Source: Halorubrum aquaticum
Lineage (GTDB): Archaea > Halobacteriota > Halobacteria > Halobacteriales > Haloferacaceae
DNA length: 64,000 nt
Reading direction: 5' to 3'
Assembly: GCF_900113615.1 (NCBI RefSeq)
Contig: NZ_FOPZ01000001.1
Location: 248,001-312,000 of the forward strand
The translations under genes and the position numbers were made by a program. Positions within the stretch are counted from its first letter, which is position 1; every line of letters begins with the position of its first letter. A model generated the notes under the pieces. It had not been told where the DNA came from. It worked only from the letters and a program-made list of their open reading frames with translations, and searched no databases. Positions 52,351 to 62,015 of this stretch are shown here, piece after piece.

Positions 52351-52523
52351 GATGTGTTCACCGCCGAAGTAGCGATCTCATCCCGAACGACTTGATCGTT
52401 CTATAAGCACACGACGTGTCGCGACGCGTCTCGTCCGAAGGATTCACCCGCGTCTCGGACTCCGTCTCCCGGCCCGATCCGTCGCGCGGAAGCGTTAGGT
52501 GTGCGGCGACCGACCGCGACGAC

Positions 52524-53102
52524 ATGGAGCTCTCGCGAGCCGACGTCGAGGCCGCCCTCGAGGCGTATCGGTCGACGGAGCCGCTGTACACCGTCGAATC
52601 CGAGGCCGTCGAGACCATGCCCGACGCGTTCCGGAGCGGCGAGTACGGCCGTCGGGACGCCCAGTGGGTGGTACGGTGGTACGGTCGTCGGTACCTCGGC
52701 GACGAGCCGGCGGACATGGACCGCAGCCGACGGGAGGACGCGTTCGAGGGAGCCGACTTCGAGGCGGTTCGCGACGCGATCTCGACCGCGGTCGAGGCGG
52801 ATCGCGGGGCGTACGGAGCGGCGATCGACGCGCTGACCACGCTGCCGGGCGTCGACCTCCCGGTCGCTTCGGCGTTCCTCGCGTTCGTCCACCCGAACCG
52901 GTTCGTCGTCGTCGGCCCCGACGAGTGGGCGGTCGTCCGTGAACTGACGGGTCTCGAGGGGACGTACCCGGACCCGCCCTCCATCGACGAGTACGACGAG
53001 TACCTCGCGGCGTGCGACGAACTCGCGGAACGGTGCGAGATCGACCCGTGGGAGGTGTACATGCTGGTCTGGCGGCGTCGAACGGAACACGCCGAGCCGT
53101 GA
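52524..53102 (+). CDS. Conserved haloarchaeal protein with helix-hairpin-helix-like region
   Basis: 192 residues. The segment LTTLPGVDLPVASAFLAFVHPNRFVVV resembles the helix-hairpin-helix and following strand of HhH-GPD DNA glycosylases, but the catalytic Asp-Lys pair is not evident. The rest is helical and acidic. The ATG at 52524 is chosen because conserved character begins there; the earlier in-frame ATG adds a Ser/Arg-rich leader. A DNA-binding role is an inference. Confidence 0.6.
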   Translation: MELSRADVEAALEAYRSTEPLYTVESEAVETMPDAFRSGEYGRRDAQWVVRWYGRRYLGDEPADMDRSRREDAFEGADFEAVRDAISTAVEADRGAYGAAIDALTTLPGVDLPVASAFLAFVHPNRFVVVGPDEWAVVRELTGLEGTYPDPPSIDEYDEYLAACDELAERCEIDPWEVYMLVWRRRTEHAEP

Positions 53103-53147
53103 CGTGACTTCGTGGAGCGGGGTTCGGCCTCCCGGGTCGGTCGGATC

Positions 53148-53315
53148 TCAGGCCCTGAGCCACGCCTTCGGGTGGTCCTCCCTGAGATGTCGCTGGTAGG
53201 CGCCGATCAGCTCCGGATAGGAGTCGGCGACGGCGTGCCAGCCGCAGTGTTCACACTCCCGTTCGACCCCGTCGTCGCCGTTCCGGACGTATCCGCCCCG
53301 CCGATAGCTCACCAT
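53148..53315 (-). CDS. Small C2H2-type zinc finger protein
   Basis: Translation from the ATG at 53313-53315 gives 55 residues. CEHC (21-24) is followed by a helix with His43 and His48 (YQRHLREDHPK), spacing C-x2-C-x18-H-x4-H. This is a single complete zinc finger with a basic N-terminus. It converges on the gene at 52524. Function unknown; haloarchaeal genomes hold many such small zinc fingers. Confidence 0.75.
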   Translation of the reverse strand: MVSYRRGGYVRNGDDGVERECEHCGWHAVADSYPELIGAYQRHLREDHPKAWLRA

Positions 53316-53426
53316 GTCCTTCCCGTTCCCCGCGTGAGAGTCATTCGATCACATGGAAGCGCTCGAAAGGTTTGAACCTCGCGGCGCGATCGGCGGTCCC
53401 GCCGTCGACTCGTCACACGACGTCGG

Positions 53427-53530
53427 TCCATCGACGATCCCGGTCCGTTCCATCGACGATATCGATCCATCGGCGACACTATTGCTATCGATCGTTACAG
53501 TATTGTTAATGGTAACTGACTTGTAAATAG
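53427..53530 (+). promoter_or_regulatory. Promoter region of the formaldehyde dehydrogenase gene with three repeats
   Basis: TCCATCGACGAT occurs at 53427-53438 and 53449-53460, and the near copy TCCATCGGCGAC at 53466-53477; start spacings are 22 and 17 bp. An AT-rich TATA candidate (TTGTAAATAG, 53521-53530) follows, about 45 bp before the ATG at 53571. The repeats sit where an activator would bind. Confidence 0.55.
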
Positions 53531-53570
53531 ACTTACGTCACATGCTGCCCACTGTTGTCATGGATCACTT

Positions 53571-54740
53571 ATGAAAGCAGTAGTGTACCAGGGACCGTAC
53601 GAGGTCGCTGTCGAGGACGTGGAGGAACCGGAGATCGAACACCCGAACGACGTAGTCGTGGACATCACGACGTCGTGCATCTGTGGATCGGACCTCCACA
53701 TGTACGAGGGCCGAACCGCGGCCGAGGAAGGGATCGTCTTCGGCCACGAGAACATGGGGATCGTAAGCGAGGTCGGCGAGGCCGTCTCCACGCTCGAGGA
53801 GGGCGACCGCGTGGTGATGCCCTTCAACGTCTCCTGCGGATTCTGTCAGAACTGTGAGGAGGGATACACCGGCTTCTGTACCAACGTCAACCCCGGATTC
53901 GCGGGCGGCGCGTACGGGTACGTCGCCATGGGACCGTACCCGGGCGGACAGGCGGAGAAGCTCCGCGTCCCGTACGCCGACCACAACGCGCTGAAGCTGC
54001 CGGAGGGACGCGAACACGAGGACGCGTTCTCGCTTCTCGCCGACATCTTCCCGACGGGATGGCACGGCACCGAGCTGGCCGACCTCCAGCCCGGCGAGTC
54101 CGTCGCCATCTTCGGAGCCGGTCCGGTCGGGCTGATGGCCGCCTACAGCGCCAAGATCAAGGGCGCGGCCGAGATCTACGTGGTCGACCAGGTTCCGAGC
54201 CGGCTCGAGTTGGCCGAGGAGCACTGTGACGCCCACGCGATCGACTTCTCGGAGGGCGACCCGGTCGATCAGATCCTCGAGGAACACGGCGGAATGGTCG
54301 ACAAGGGCGTCGACGCGGTCGGGTACCAGGCGACGGACCCCGACGACGTCGACACCGACACCGAGGACTACTCCTACCAGCCGGCCAAGGAGAACCCGGC
54401 GGTCGTGATCAACAACCTGATCCGGGTCGTCCGGCCGACGGGACAGCTCGGCGTCCCCGGGCTGTACGTTCCCGAGGACCCCGGTGCGCCCGACGACATG
54501 GCCGCGCAGGGTCGACTCGGCATCGACTTCGGGAAGTTCTTCGAGAAGGGCCTCAAGTGCGGAACCGGCCAGTGTAACGTGAAGGCGTACAACCGGTACC
54601 TCCGCGACATGATCATCGAGGGCCGCGCGGACCCGAGCTGGGTCGTCTCCCATCGGGTCGACCTCGAGGAGGCCCCCGAGATGTACGAGGCGTTCGACGC
54701 CCGCGAGGAGGGCGTCACGAAGGTCCTGCTCGAGCCCTGA
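53571..54740 (+). CDS. Glutathione-independent formaldehyde dehydrogenase (zinc MDR family)
   Basis: 389 residues. Catalytic zinc ligands include Cys38 (CICGSD) and His59-Glu60 (FGHE); structural zinc is held by Cys89/92/95/103. The NAD-binding motif GAGPVG is at 182-187. The long insertion GKGVDAVGYQATDPDDVDTD-like region and CGTGQCNVKAYNRYLRD near the C-terminus are typical of the Pseudomonas FdhA type, which oxidises formaldehyde to formate without glutathione. Some members act on other alcohols or aldehydes. Confidence 0.87.
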   Translation: MKAVVYQGPYEVAVEDVEEPEIEHPNDVVVDITTSCICGSDLHMYEGRTAAEEGIVFGHENMGIVSEVGEAVSTLEEGDRVVMPFNVSCGFCQNCEEGYTGFCTNVNPGFAGGAYGYVAMGPYPGGQAEKLRVPYADHNALKLPEGREHEDAFSLLADIFPTGWHGTELADLQPGESVAIFGAGPVGLMAAYSAKIKGAAEIYVVDQVPSRLELAEEHCDAHAIDFSEGDPVDQILEEHGGMVDKGVDAVGYQATDPDDVDTDTEDYSYQPAKENPAVVINNLIRVVRPTGQLGVPGLYVPEDPGAPDDMAAQGRLGIDFGKFFEKGLKCGTGQCNVKAYNRYLRDMIIEGRADPSWVVSHRVDLEEAPEMYEAFDAREEGVTKVLLEP

Positions 54741-54830
54741 GTCCGGTCGACGCGTCGTCGATCCGCGACCCCGTTCTCACGTTTTTTCGACCCGCCAACG
54801 CTTATCACTCACCGACGCGTTTCCCGATAC

Positions 54831-54983
54831 ATGTGCCAATACTGTAACTGGGCGTTCCACGACGGGTGGGGCGAACTGCTCCAGTACGACGAGGTGTACC
54901 AGTCCGCCGTCGGCGCCGAGACCGAGTCGACCCACGGCTTCCACGAGGACTGGGACGACCTCCAGGCGGAACTCGGGATCTGA
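54831..54983 (+). CDS. Small protein with CxxC N-terminus
   Basis: The plus strand encodes 50 residues starting MCQYCNWAFHDGWGELL and ending DDLQAELGI. A CxxC and a His (FHEDWDDL) could bind zinc. It lies 90 bp after the formaldehyde dehydrogenase gene, preceded by a T-run (GTTTTTTCG) that may end that transcript. Family not recognised. Confidence 0.6.
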   Translation: MCQYCNWAFHDGWGELLQYDEVYQSAVGAETESTHGFHEDWDDLQAELGI

Positions 54984-55118
54984 GGCGGCTCTCGCGACCG
55001 CGATCGAGACGGCGACCCGGCGGTGTTCGACGGTCCCGCGGGACCGGTACGTTCGGATACGGATCCCTCCGGAGACCTCATAGCAGGTCCTATACACGGA
55101 ACGCGACACCGACGAGCC

Positions 55119-56183
55119 ATGACCCGATCCGACGACCCGGAGCGGTCGACGGCCGACGCGGGGGAGGCGAGTCGGGCGACCGAAACGTCCGAGACGTCCG
55201 ACGCGACCGGGACGCCCGTCGCCCGCCGTCGAACCCTCCTCGCGGGGACCGCCGGGATCGCGACCGCGGGAGCGGTCGGGCTCGCGTACACGGACGGCGG
55301 GTCGCGCGAGCCCGACCCGGAGACGACCGGGACGATCGAACCGCCCGATCCCCCGTCCGGGGACGAACCCGCGCTCATCGCCCACCGCGGGTTCGCCGGC
55401 GAGAACCCGGAGAACACGGTCGCGGCGGTGGAGGCGGCCGCAGGCCGCGACGTCCCCGAGGACCGACGGGCCGACATGGTCGAAGTCGACGCCGTCGCGA
55501 CCGCCGACGGCGACGTCGTCGTCTTTCACGACGACCGGCTCGCGGAACGTGCCGGCGGCGCGCTCGGACTCACCGACGCCGAGGGCGTCGTGTGGGAGAC
55601 GGACACCGAGACCGTCACGAGCGCCGAGGTGCTCGGAAGCGGCGAGACCGTGCCACTCCTGCGCGAGGTGCTCGAGGCGCTGCCCGCCGACGTCGGCGTC
55701 AACGTCGAGTTGAAGAACCCCGGCCGCGGGGACCTGCGGTTCGCCGAGAAGCTCTCGGGGGACGAGCTGGCCGACCGAACCGCGATCTGGCGGCCGTTCG
55801 TCGACCGCGTGTGTGCGGTCCTCGACGACTACGGCAACGAGGTCCTCCTCTCGTCGTTCCACGAGGCCGCGCTGGCGGCGAGTCGCGAGACCTCGTCGTA
55901 CGCGGTCGCGCCGATCCCGTACGAATCGGCCGAGGACGGTCTCGCGATCGCGCGGGCGTACGACGCCGAGGCGATCCATCCGCCGATCGACCTGATCCGC
56001 GGAACGCCCTTCGCCGCCGAGACGGAGAACGCGGGCGTCGACCTCGTCGAGACGGCCCACGAGGAGGGTCGCGAGGTGAACGTCTGGACGGTCGAGACGT
56101 GGTACGAGGCCCGGTGGCTCGCCGGCGTCGGCGTCGACGGGGTCATCGCCGATTACGCCGGGCTGCTCGAGGGATGGCCGTGA
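55119..56183 (+). CDS. Glycerophosphodiester phosphodiesterase
   Basis: 354 residues. A Tat signal (RRRTLLAG near residue 36-43) with a hydrophobic run and linker indicates export. The GDPD motif HRGFAGENPENTVAAVEAA has His89 and Arg90; Glu/Asp in VEVDAVA and His in FHDDRLAE complete the metal and catalytic set, and the C-terminal VNVWTVETWYEARWL is the family end. It splits glycerophosphodiesters into glycerol-3-phosphate and an alcohol outside the cell. The Ugp transporter directly downstream would import the product. Confidence 0.92.
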   Translation: MTRSDDPERSTADAGEASRATETSETSDATGTPVARRRTLLAGTAGIATAGAVGLAYTDGGSREPDPETTGTIEPPDPPSGDEPALIAHRGFAGENPENTVAAVEAAAGRDVPEDRRADMVEVDAVATADGDVVVFHDDRLAERAGGALGLTDAEGVVWETDTETVTSAEVLGSGETVPLLREVLEALPADVGVNVELKNPGRGDLRFAEKLSGDELADRTAIWRPFVDRVCAVLDDYGNEVLLSSFHEAALAASRETSSYAVAPIPYESAEDGLAIARAYDAEAIHPPIDLIRGTPFAAETENAGVDLVETAHEEGREVNVWTVETWYEARWLAGVGVDGVIADYAGLLEGWP

Positions 56184-56220
56184 CCCGCGAACACGCGACG
56201 ACGCGGGTCGACCGGGAACG

Positions 56221-56286
56221 GAGCCATATATATCGCTCCGTACGTCTCGAATCGGTCCGTACGGCTCTTAGCAGAGGCTTTTAGGC
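56221..56286 (+). promoter_or_regulatory. Promoter region of the ugp operon
   Basis: CCGTACG occurs at 56238-56244 and 56257-56263, 19 bp apart, next to an AT-rich CATATATATC (56225-56234). A second TATA candidate, TTTTAGG (56279-56285), lies 24-30 nt before the ATG at 56309, fitting a leaderless start. GAGCC at 56221-56225 and GGCTC at 56263-56267 make an outer inverted repeat. Confidence 0.55.
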
Positions 56287-56308
56287 GGCTTTCGTCACCT
56301 TCGGTCGC

Positions 56309-57664
56309 ATGACGTCGAACAACGACTCGACGCGCGGGATCTCACGCCGAAACACGCTCGCCACCGCCGGAGCGGCGCTGGGCGCGATGACCGGGCTGGC
56401 GGGATGTATGGGCGGGAGCGGGGGGAACGAGGCACAGTTCTCGCCGATCGCCGACGAGCTGACCGTCTGGCACGCAATGGGCGGGACGAACGGCGAGACG
56501 CTCGATTCGATCGCCGCCGACTTCGAGGAGGAACACGGGATCGAGGCGAACATGGAGTTCCAGGACTCCTACGAGAACGTCCTGACGAACACCCTCGCGG
56601 CGTTCGACTCGGGGAACGTCTCGGACATGCTCCAGGTCGACAGCCTGTTCGCCCAACAGGTGTTGGACACCGATCAGGTTCGGCCGGTCGCGGAGATCCT
56701 CCCCGACGACTTCGACACGGACGTCTTCCTCGACAACGTGGCCGAGTTCTTCACGGTCGACGGAGAGCTCGCCTCGCTGCCGTTCAACAACTCGAACGCG
56801 ATCATGTACATCAACCGCGACGCCTTCGAGGAGGCGGGTCTCGACCCCGACGACCCGCCGAGCACGCTCGCGGAGGTCAGGTCCGCCTCCGAGACGCTCG
56901 TCGACGAGGGCGTCACCCAGTACGGCATCACCTGGCCGAACCACGTCTGGTTCGTGGAGACGTGGTACGGCTTCGAGGGAGAGCTCATGACCGACGCCGA
57001 GAACGGCCACGCCGGCGACCCTTCGACGTTCTACGCCCCCGACGCCGTCTACGACCTCTACGAGTGGTGGAAGGGGATGGCCGACGACGGCCTCTACACC
57101 AATCCGGGGATCGAGGCGTGGGGCGAGGCGACCTCGCTGTTCATCGAAGGGGAGGCCGCGATGGTCCTCACGAGCACCGCGTCGGTCGCCGGACTGATCG
57201 CCGACTCCGAGGACTTCACCGTCGACGCCGCCCCGTATCCGAGCATCAGCGACACCCGGGTGGGGCCGGTCATCGGCGGCGCGTCCTTCTACGTTCCCGA
57301 GGGACTGCCGGAGGACCGATACGAGGAGATCGGGGAGTTGCTCCGGTACATGGCCCAACCGGAGGTCCAGACGGAGTGGCACAAGGGGTCGGGGTACTAC
57401 CCGATCACTCAACCCTCGGTCGACTCGCTCCGCGAGGAGGGGTGGTTCGAGGAGAACCCGATGTACAACGTCGCGCTCGAACAGCTCCAGAACGGCGACG
57501 CCTCCGACCCCGCCACGAAGCGGGCGCTCCTCGGTCCGGCCCGAAACGTCCAGACGGTGATACAGGACAAGTCGGTCGACGTCGTCAACTCTGACGACAT
57601 CGGTTCGGAGATCGAGGCGATGAAATCGGAGGTCGAGTCCGTGCTGACCGAGTACTACGAGTGA
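56309..57664 (+). CDS. ugpB: Glycerol-3-phosphate ABC transporter substrate-binding lipoprotein (UgpB-like)
   Basis: 451 residues. Tat-type RR at 13-14 and lipobox LAGC (Cys33). The mature protein begins ELTVWHAMGGTNGETLDSI, as in UgpB, and has the cluster D motifs FNNSNAIMYINRDAFEEAGLD and GEAAMVLTSTASVAG. Linkage to a glycerophosphodiesterase and two permeases supports glycerol-3-phosphate; other polyols or sugars are possible. First gene of ugpBAEC. Confidence 0.87.
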   Translation: MTSNNDSTRGISRRNTLATAGAALGAMTGLAGCMGGSGGNEAQFSPIADELTVWHAMGGTNGETLDSIAADFEEEHGIEANMEFQDSYENVLTNTLAAFDSGNVSDMLQVDSLFAQQVLDTDQVRPVAEILPDDFDTDVFLDNVAEFFTVDGELASLPFNNSNAIMYINRDAFEEAGLDPDDPPSTLAEVRSASETLVDEGVTQYGITWPNHVWFVETWYGFEGELMTDAENGHAGDPSTFYAPDAVYDLYEWWKGMADDGLYTNPGIEAWGEATSLFIEGEAAMVLTSTASVAGLIADSEDFTVDAAPYPSISDTRVGPVIGGASFYVPEGLPEDRYEEIGELLRYMAQPEVQTEWHKGSGYYPITQPSVDSLREEGWFEENPMYNVALEQLQNGDASDPATKRALLGPARNVQTVIQDKSVDVVNSDDIGSEIEAMKSEVESVLTEYYE

Positions 57665-57682
57665 TCGAGACCCACGGCCCAC

Positions 57683-58567
57683 ATGTCCACACGAGAGATA
57701 TTCGACGGTCGACTGGAGGCGGCCCTGCTCCTAGCGCCGACGCTTCTCGTCTCGGTCGTCTTCCTCTATTACCCGACCGCGCTCGCGTTCCGGACCAGCC
57801 TCTTCGATTCCGGCTTCGGCCGAGCCGAGGAGTTCGTCGGCCTCGAGAACTACCTCACGCTGTTGGGGAGTTCCGCGTACCACTCCAGCGTCGTGATATC
57901 GGTCGTCTTCGCGGCGCTCGTGGTCGCCGGCACGATCGCGGTCTCGCTGTATCTCACGTTCCTCATCCACGAGGTCGACACGGGACAGGGGTGGTACCTG
58001 ATCTCCGTGATCTGGCCGTACGCCCTCCCGCCCGCGGTCGCCGCGCTCGTGTTCCTGTTCGTTTTCCACCCGACGCTCGGCGTGCTCACCGGACCGATCG
58101 AGGCGCTCGGTCTCGAGGTCGACTGGTTCAACGACGGCCCGCAGGCGTTCCTCGTGGTGTTGCTCGTGGCGATCTGGAAGCAGATCGGGTACAACGTGAT
58201 CTTCATGATCGCGGCGATGAAGAACATCCCGGACGCGCTCACGGAGACCGCCGAGCTCGACGGCGTCGGCCGGCTCCACCGGCTCGTCTCGGTGTACGTC
58301 CCGATCATGACCCCGACGCTGTTCTTCCTCGTCATCATCAACACGATCTACGCGTTCTTCGGCACGTTCGCGTTCGTCGACCTGCTGACGAGCGGCGGAC
58401 CCGCGAACGCGACGAACGTCCTGATATTCGACCTCTATCGCGAGGGGTTCTCCTTTTTCAACTTCGGGGTCGCCTCGACGAAGTCGGTCGTGTTGTTCCT
58501 CGTCGTCGCGGTCCTGATGGTGATACAGTTCAGACTGACCGAGGAGTACTCCTACTACGGAGCATGA
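57683..58567 (+). CDS. ugpA: Glycerol-3-phosphate ABC transporter permease (UgpA-like)
   Basis: 294 residues with six transmembrane helices. The EAA loop reads ETAELDGVGRLHRLVSVYVP, binding the ATPase. It begins 18 bp after the ugpB stop and ends 4 bp before ugpE. Substrate inferred from context. Confidence 0.87.
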   Translation: MSTREIFDGRLEAALLLAPTLLVSVVFLYYPTALAFRTSLFDSGFGRAEEFVGLENYLTLLGSSAYHSSVVISVVFAALVVAGTIAVSLYLTFLIHEVDTGQGWYLISVIWPYALPPAVAALVFLFVFHPTLGVLTGPIEALGLEVDWFNDGPQAFLVVLLVAIWKQIGYNVIFMIAAMKNIPDALTETAELDGVGRLHRLVSVYVPIMTPTLFFLVIINTIYAFFGTFAFVDLLTSGGPANATNVLIFDLYREGFSFFNFGVASTKSVVLFLVVAVLMVIQFRLTEEYSYYGA

Positions 58568-58571
58568 GACG

Positions 58572-59477
58572 ATGAGCGCGATCCAGTACACGAAACGTCG
58601 GTTCGAGGCGTTGAGACGAGCGATCGGCGGAGACGACGAGGAGGAATCGGCGGCGCTGACCGGGTCCGAAGAGAGCGTCGGGGTCCACCTCCAGCTCTGG
58701 TTACTGGTCGGGATGGTGGCCTTCCCGATCCTCGTCGCGGTCGTCGTGAGCACCAAACAGCAGGGGATCGTGACGAGCCTCCCCGATCTCGTCCCCGGGA
58801 CGTACGCCGTCGAGAACTACCGGGAGGCGATCGTCGACTACGGCTTCGGCCGGTTCATGTGGAACTCGCTTCTGATGTCGGTCGTGGTCGTCGTCGGGAA
58901 GCTCGTGATCTCCGTGCTCGCCGCGATGGCGATCGTCTACTACCGGGTCCCGTACAAGGACCTCGTCTTCCTGTTCGTGCTGTTCACGCTGTTGTTGCCG
59001 GTGCCGGTCCGGTTCATCCCGCTGTTCCAGCTGATCAACGACCTCGGCTGGGGAAACAGCCTGCTCGCGATCACGGTCCCGTACCTCGCGAGCGCGACGA
59101 CCGTCTTCATCCTCCGGCAGCACTTCCTCTCCATTCCGACCTCGATCGTCGAGACGGCCAAGCTCGACGGCGTGGGACCCGTGAAGTTCACGCTTCAGGT
59201 CCTCGTTCCGATGTCGAAGGGCGTCCTCGTCGGCGTCTCGATCATCATGTTCGTCTACGCGTGGAACCAGTACCTCTGGCCGCTGGTGATCATCGACTCG
59301 GAGGCGAACCAGGTCGCACAGGTCGGCTTACAGCTGCTTCAAGGCGACGTTCAGGGGGGACAGCTCTCCTGGTCGCTCGTGATGGCCGGCTCGGTGCTGA
59401 CGCTTCTCCCCCCGCTGGCGCTCATGGTCCTCTTCCGGAAACCGCTCTTGGAAACGTTCGCGATCCAACAGAAATGA
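58572..59477 (+). CDS. ugpE: Glycerol-3-phosphate ABC transporter permease (UgpE-like)
   Basis: 301 residues with six transmembrane helices after a charged N-terminus. The EAA loop reads ETAKLDGVGPVKFTLQVLVP. Length and order after ugpA match the carbohydrate-uptake-1 transporter family. The next start is 1 bp after its stop. Confidence 0.88.
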   Translation: MSAIQYTKRRFEALRRAIGGDDEEESAALTGSEESVGVHLQLWLLVGMVAFPILVAVVVSTKQQGIVTSLPDLVPGTYAVENYREAIVDYGFGRFMWNSLLMSVVVVVGKLVISVLAAMAIVYYRVPYKDLVFLFVLFTLLLPVPVRFIPLFQLINDLGWGNSLLAITVPYLASATTVFILRQHFLSIPTSIVETAKLDGVGPVKFTLQVLVPMSKGVLVGVSIIMFVYAWNQYLWPLVIIDSEANQVAQVGLQLLQGDVQGGQLSWSLVMAGSVLTLLPPLALMVLFRKPLLETFAIQQK

Positions 59478-59478
59478 C

Positions 59479-60654
<1,176 letters not shown>

Positions 60655-60698
60655 ACGGCGCGGCCCGGGTCGGGCGTTCGACTCCACCCGGTTCGCAC

Positions 60699-61868
60699 TC
60701 AGATCGGGAAGACGTCCTCGACGGTCCGGTCGTCGCCGTCGGCGGTCCGGTCGTCGTCCGCTCCCCTCCCGTTTCCAACGGTCAAGTCGTCGAGCTCCGC
60801 CCGTAATCGACGCTCGTCCATGTCCTCCCCGATGAGGACGAGTCGCGTCCGGCGGTCGTCGTCGGGGTCCCACTCGCCGATCGGGCCGGCCTGGACCGAC
60901 GGGCCGGCCTGACTCACGCCGATCACCTCCTCGGAGTCCGCGACGGCGACGAACCCCTTCGCGCGGATCACGGAGCCGTCCCAGTCGCCGAGCCAGTCCG
61001 CGAACGGTCCCGCGGCGAGGGGGTCATCGCTGCGGTAGACGAACGAGTCGACGCCGTGGGCGGCGGCCGCGCCCTCGGCGTGGTCGTGTGCGTGACCGCC
61101 GTGTGCGTGGTCCTCGTCGTCGCCGCCCTCCGCCTCGCTCTCGGCGATGGCGCGCTTCCAGCCGGCCGAGCGCTTCGCCTCCTCGAAGTCGAACCGCCCC
61201 GTGTCGAGCACGCGCTCGGGGTCGACCTCGGAGTAGGTCGTCCGGATCCGCTCGGCGCGGGGGCCGAGCCTGTCGGCCACCGACTCGATCCGGTCCATCA
61301 CGTCGTCGGGGACCATGTCGGTCTTGTTCAAGAGCAGGACGTCACAGAACTCGATCCCCTCGACGAGCACGTCCGCGAGGGGCCGGTCCGCGCCCGCGCC
61401 GGCGTTCGCACCGCCGGGTAGGTCCTCGCCCGCGTCGAACTCCTTCCAGAACCCGTAGCTGTCGAGGACGGTCACCATCGTGTCCAGCCGGAACCGCTCC
61501 GTGGGGTCGATCTCCGACCCGTCGGTGCCCTCGAGGAACGCTCGCGCGACCGGGACCGGCTCGGAGATCCCCGAGGACTCGACGAGGAGGTAATCGAACT
61601 CGCGGGAGTCCGCGAGCGCGTCCGCCTCCGTCAACAGGTCGTCCTGAAGCCGGCAGCAGATACAGCCGTTCGAGAGGTCGATCACGCCCTCCTCGTCGTT
61701 CTCTCTCGCGATCAGTTCCGCGTCGACGTTCACCTCGCCCATGTCGTTCAGGATCACGGCGATCCGTCGGTCGCCCGGGTTCTCCAGCAGGTGGTTCACG
61801 AGCGTCGTCTTCCCGGCGCCGAGGTACCCGCTGAGGACGGTGACGGGGATCCGATCGTCGCGTGTCAT
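60699..61868 (-). CDS. CobW/COG0523-type G3E GTPase (metal chaperone)
   Basis: 389 residues. GTP P-loop GYLGAGKTT at 14-22, the metal-binding CxCC motif Cys69/71/72 (NGCICC), SGISEP and LNKTDMV, and a C-terminal CobW domain with GFVAVADSEEVIGVSQAG. A His-rich loop (DHAHGGHAHDHAEG, about 250-265) suggests zinc or another transition metal. It is a metallochaperone of the ZNG1/YeiR/CobW group; target unknown. Its promoter is opposite to the ferredoxin gene. Confidence 0.88.
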   Translation of the reverse strand: MTRDDRIPVTVLSGYLGAGKTTLVNHLLENPGDRRIAVILNDMGEVNVDAELIARENDEEGVIDLSNGCICCRLQDDLLTEADALADSREFDYLLVESSGISEPVPVARAFLEGTDGSEIDPTERFRLDTMVTVLDSYGFWKEFDAGEDLPGGANAGAGADRPLADVLVEGIEFCDVLLLNKTDMVPDDVMDRIESVADRLGPRAERIRTTYSEVDPERVLDTGRFDFEEAKRSAGWKRAIAESEAEGGDDEDHAHGGHAHDHAEGAAAAHGVDSFVYRSDDPLAAGPFADWLGDWDGSVIRAKGFVAVADSEEVIGVSQAGPSVQAGPIGEWDPDDDRRTRLVLIGEDMDERRLRAELDDLTVGNGRGADDDRTADGDDRTVEDVFPI

Positions 61869-61975
61869 GCGTACTCGTACCCAACCGTGCCGGCAGTATG
61901 AAACGATCGATCGGTCGGATCCAGCGCGGGGGCCGAGACATATCCCTCCGGATACCGGCGATGGACGGCGTTTGT

Positions 61976-61990
61976 GAGACGTTTATGTGT
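61976..61990 (+). promoter_or_regulatory. Probable TATA box of the J-domain-ferredoxin gene
   Basis: GACGTTTATGTG near 61978-61989 lies about 27-35 nt before the ATG at 62016 and fits a leaderless haloarchaeal promoter. Confidence 0.5.
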
Positions 61991-62015
61991 CTCGATCGGT
62001 TAGGGTTGACACCGA

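Larger units (their letters stand above)
51800..52523. other. 724-bp gene-free region with structured repeat element
   Basis: No coding frame fits. It contains the element at 51933-52350 with many nested inverted repeats, and flanking low-complexity GCTCGC and TCGCTT motifs. Bases 51800-51930 and 52400-52520 show no feature that I can support. Confidence 0.7.

Noticed and set aside
52080-52361. 93-codon minus-strand frame over the structured element
   Set aside because: Its residues come from repeats and stem-loops; no acidic bias or domain. Inverted repeats explain the open frame.
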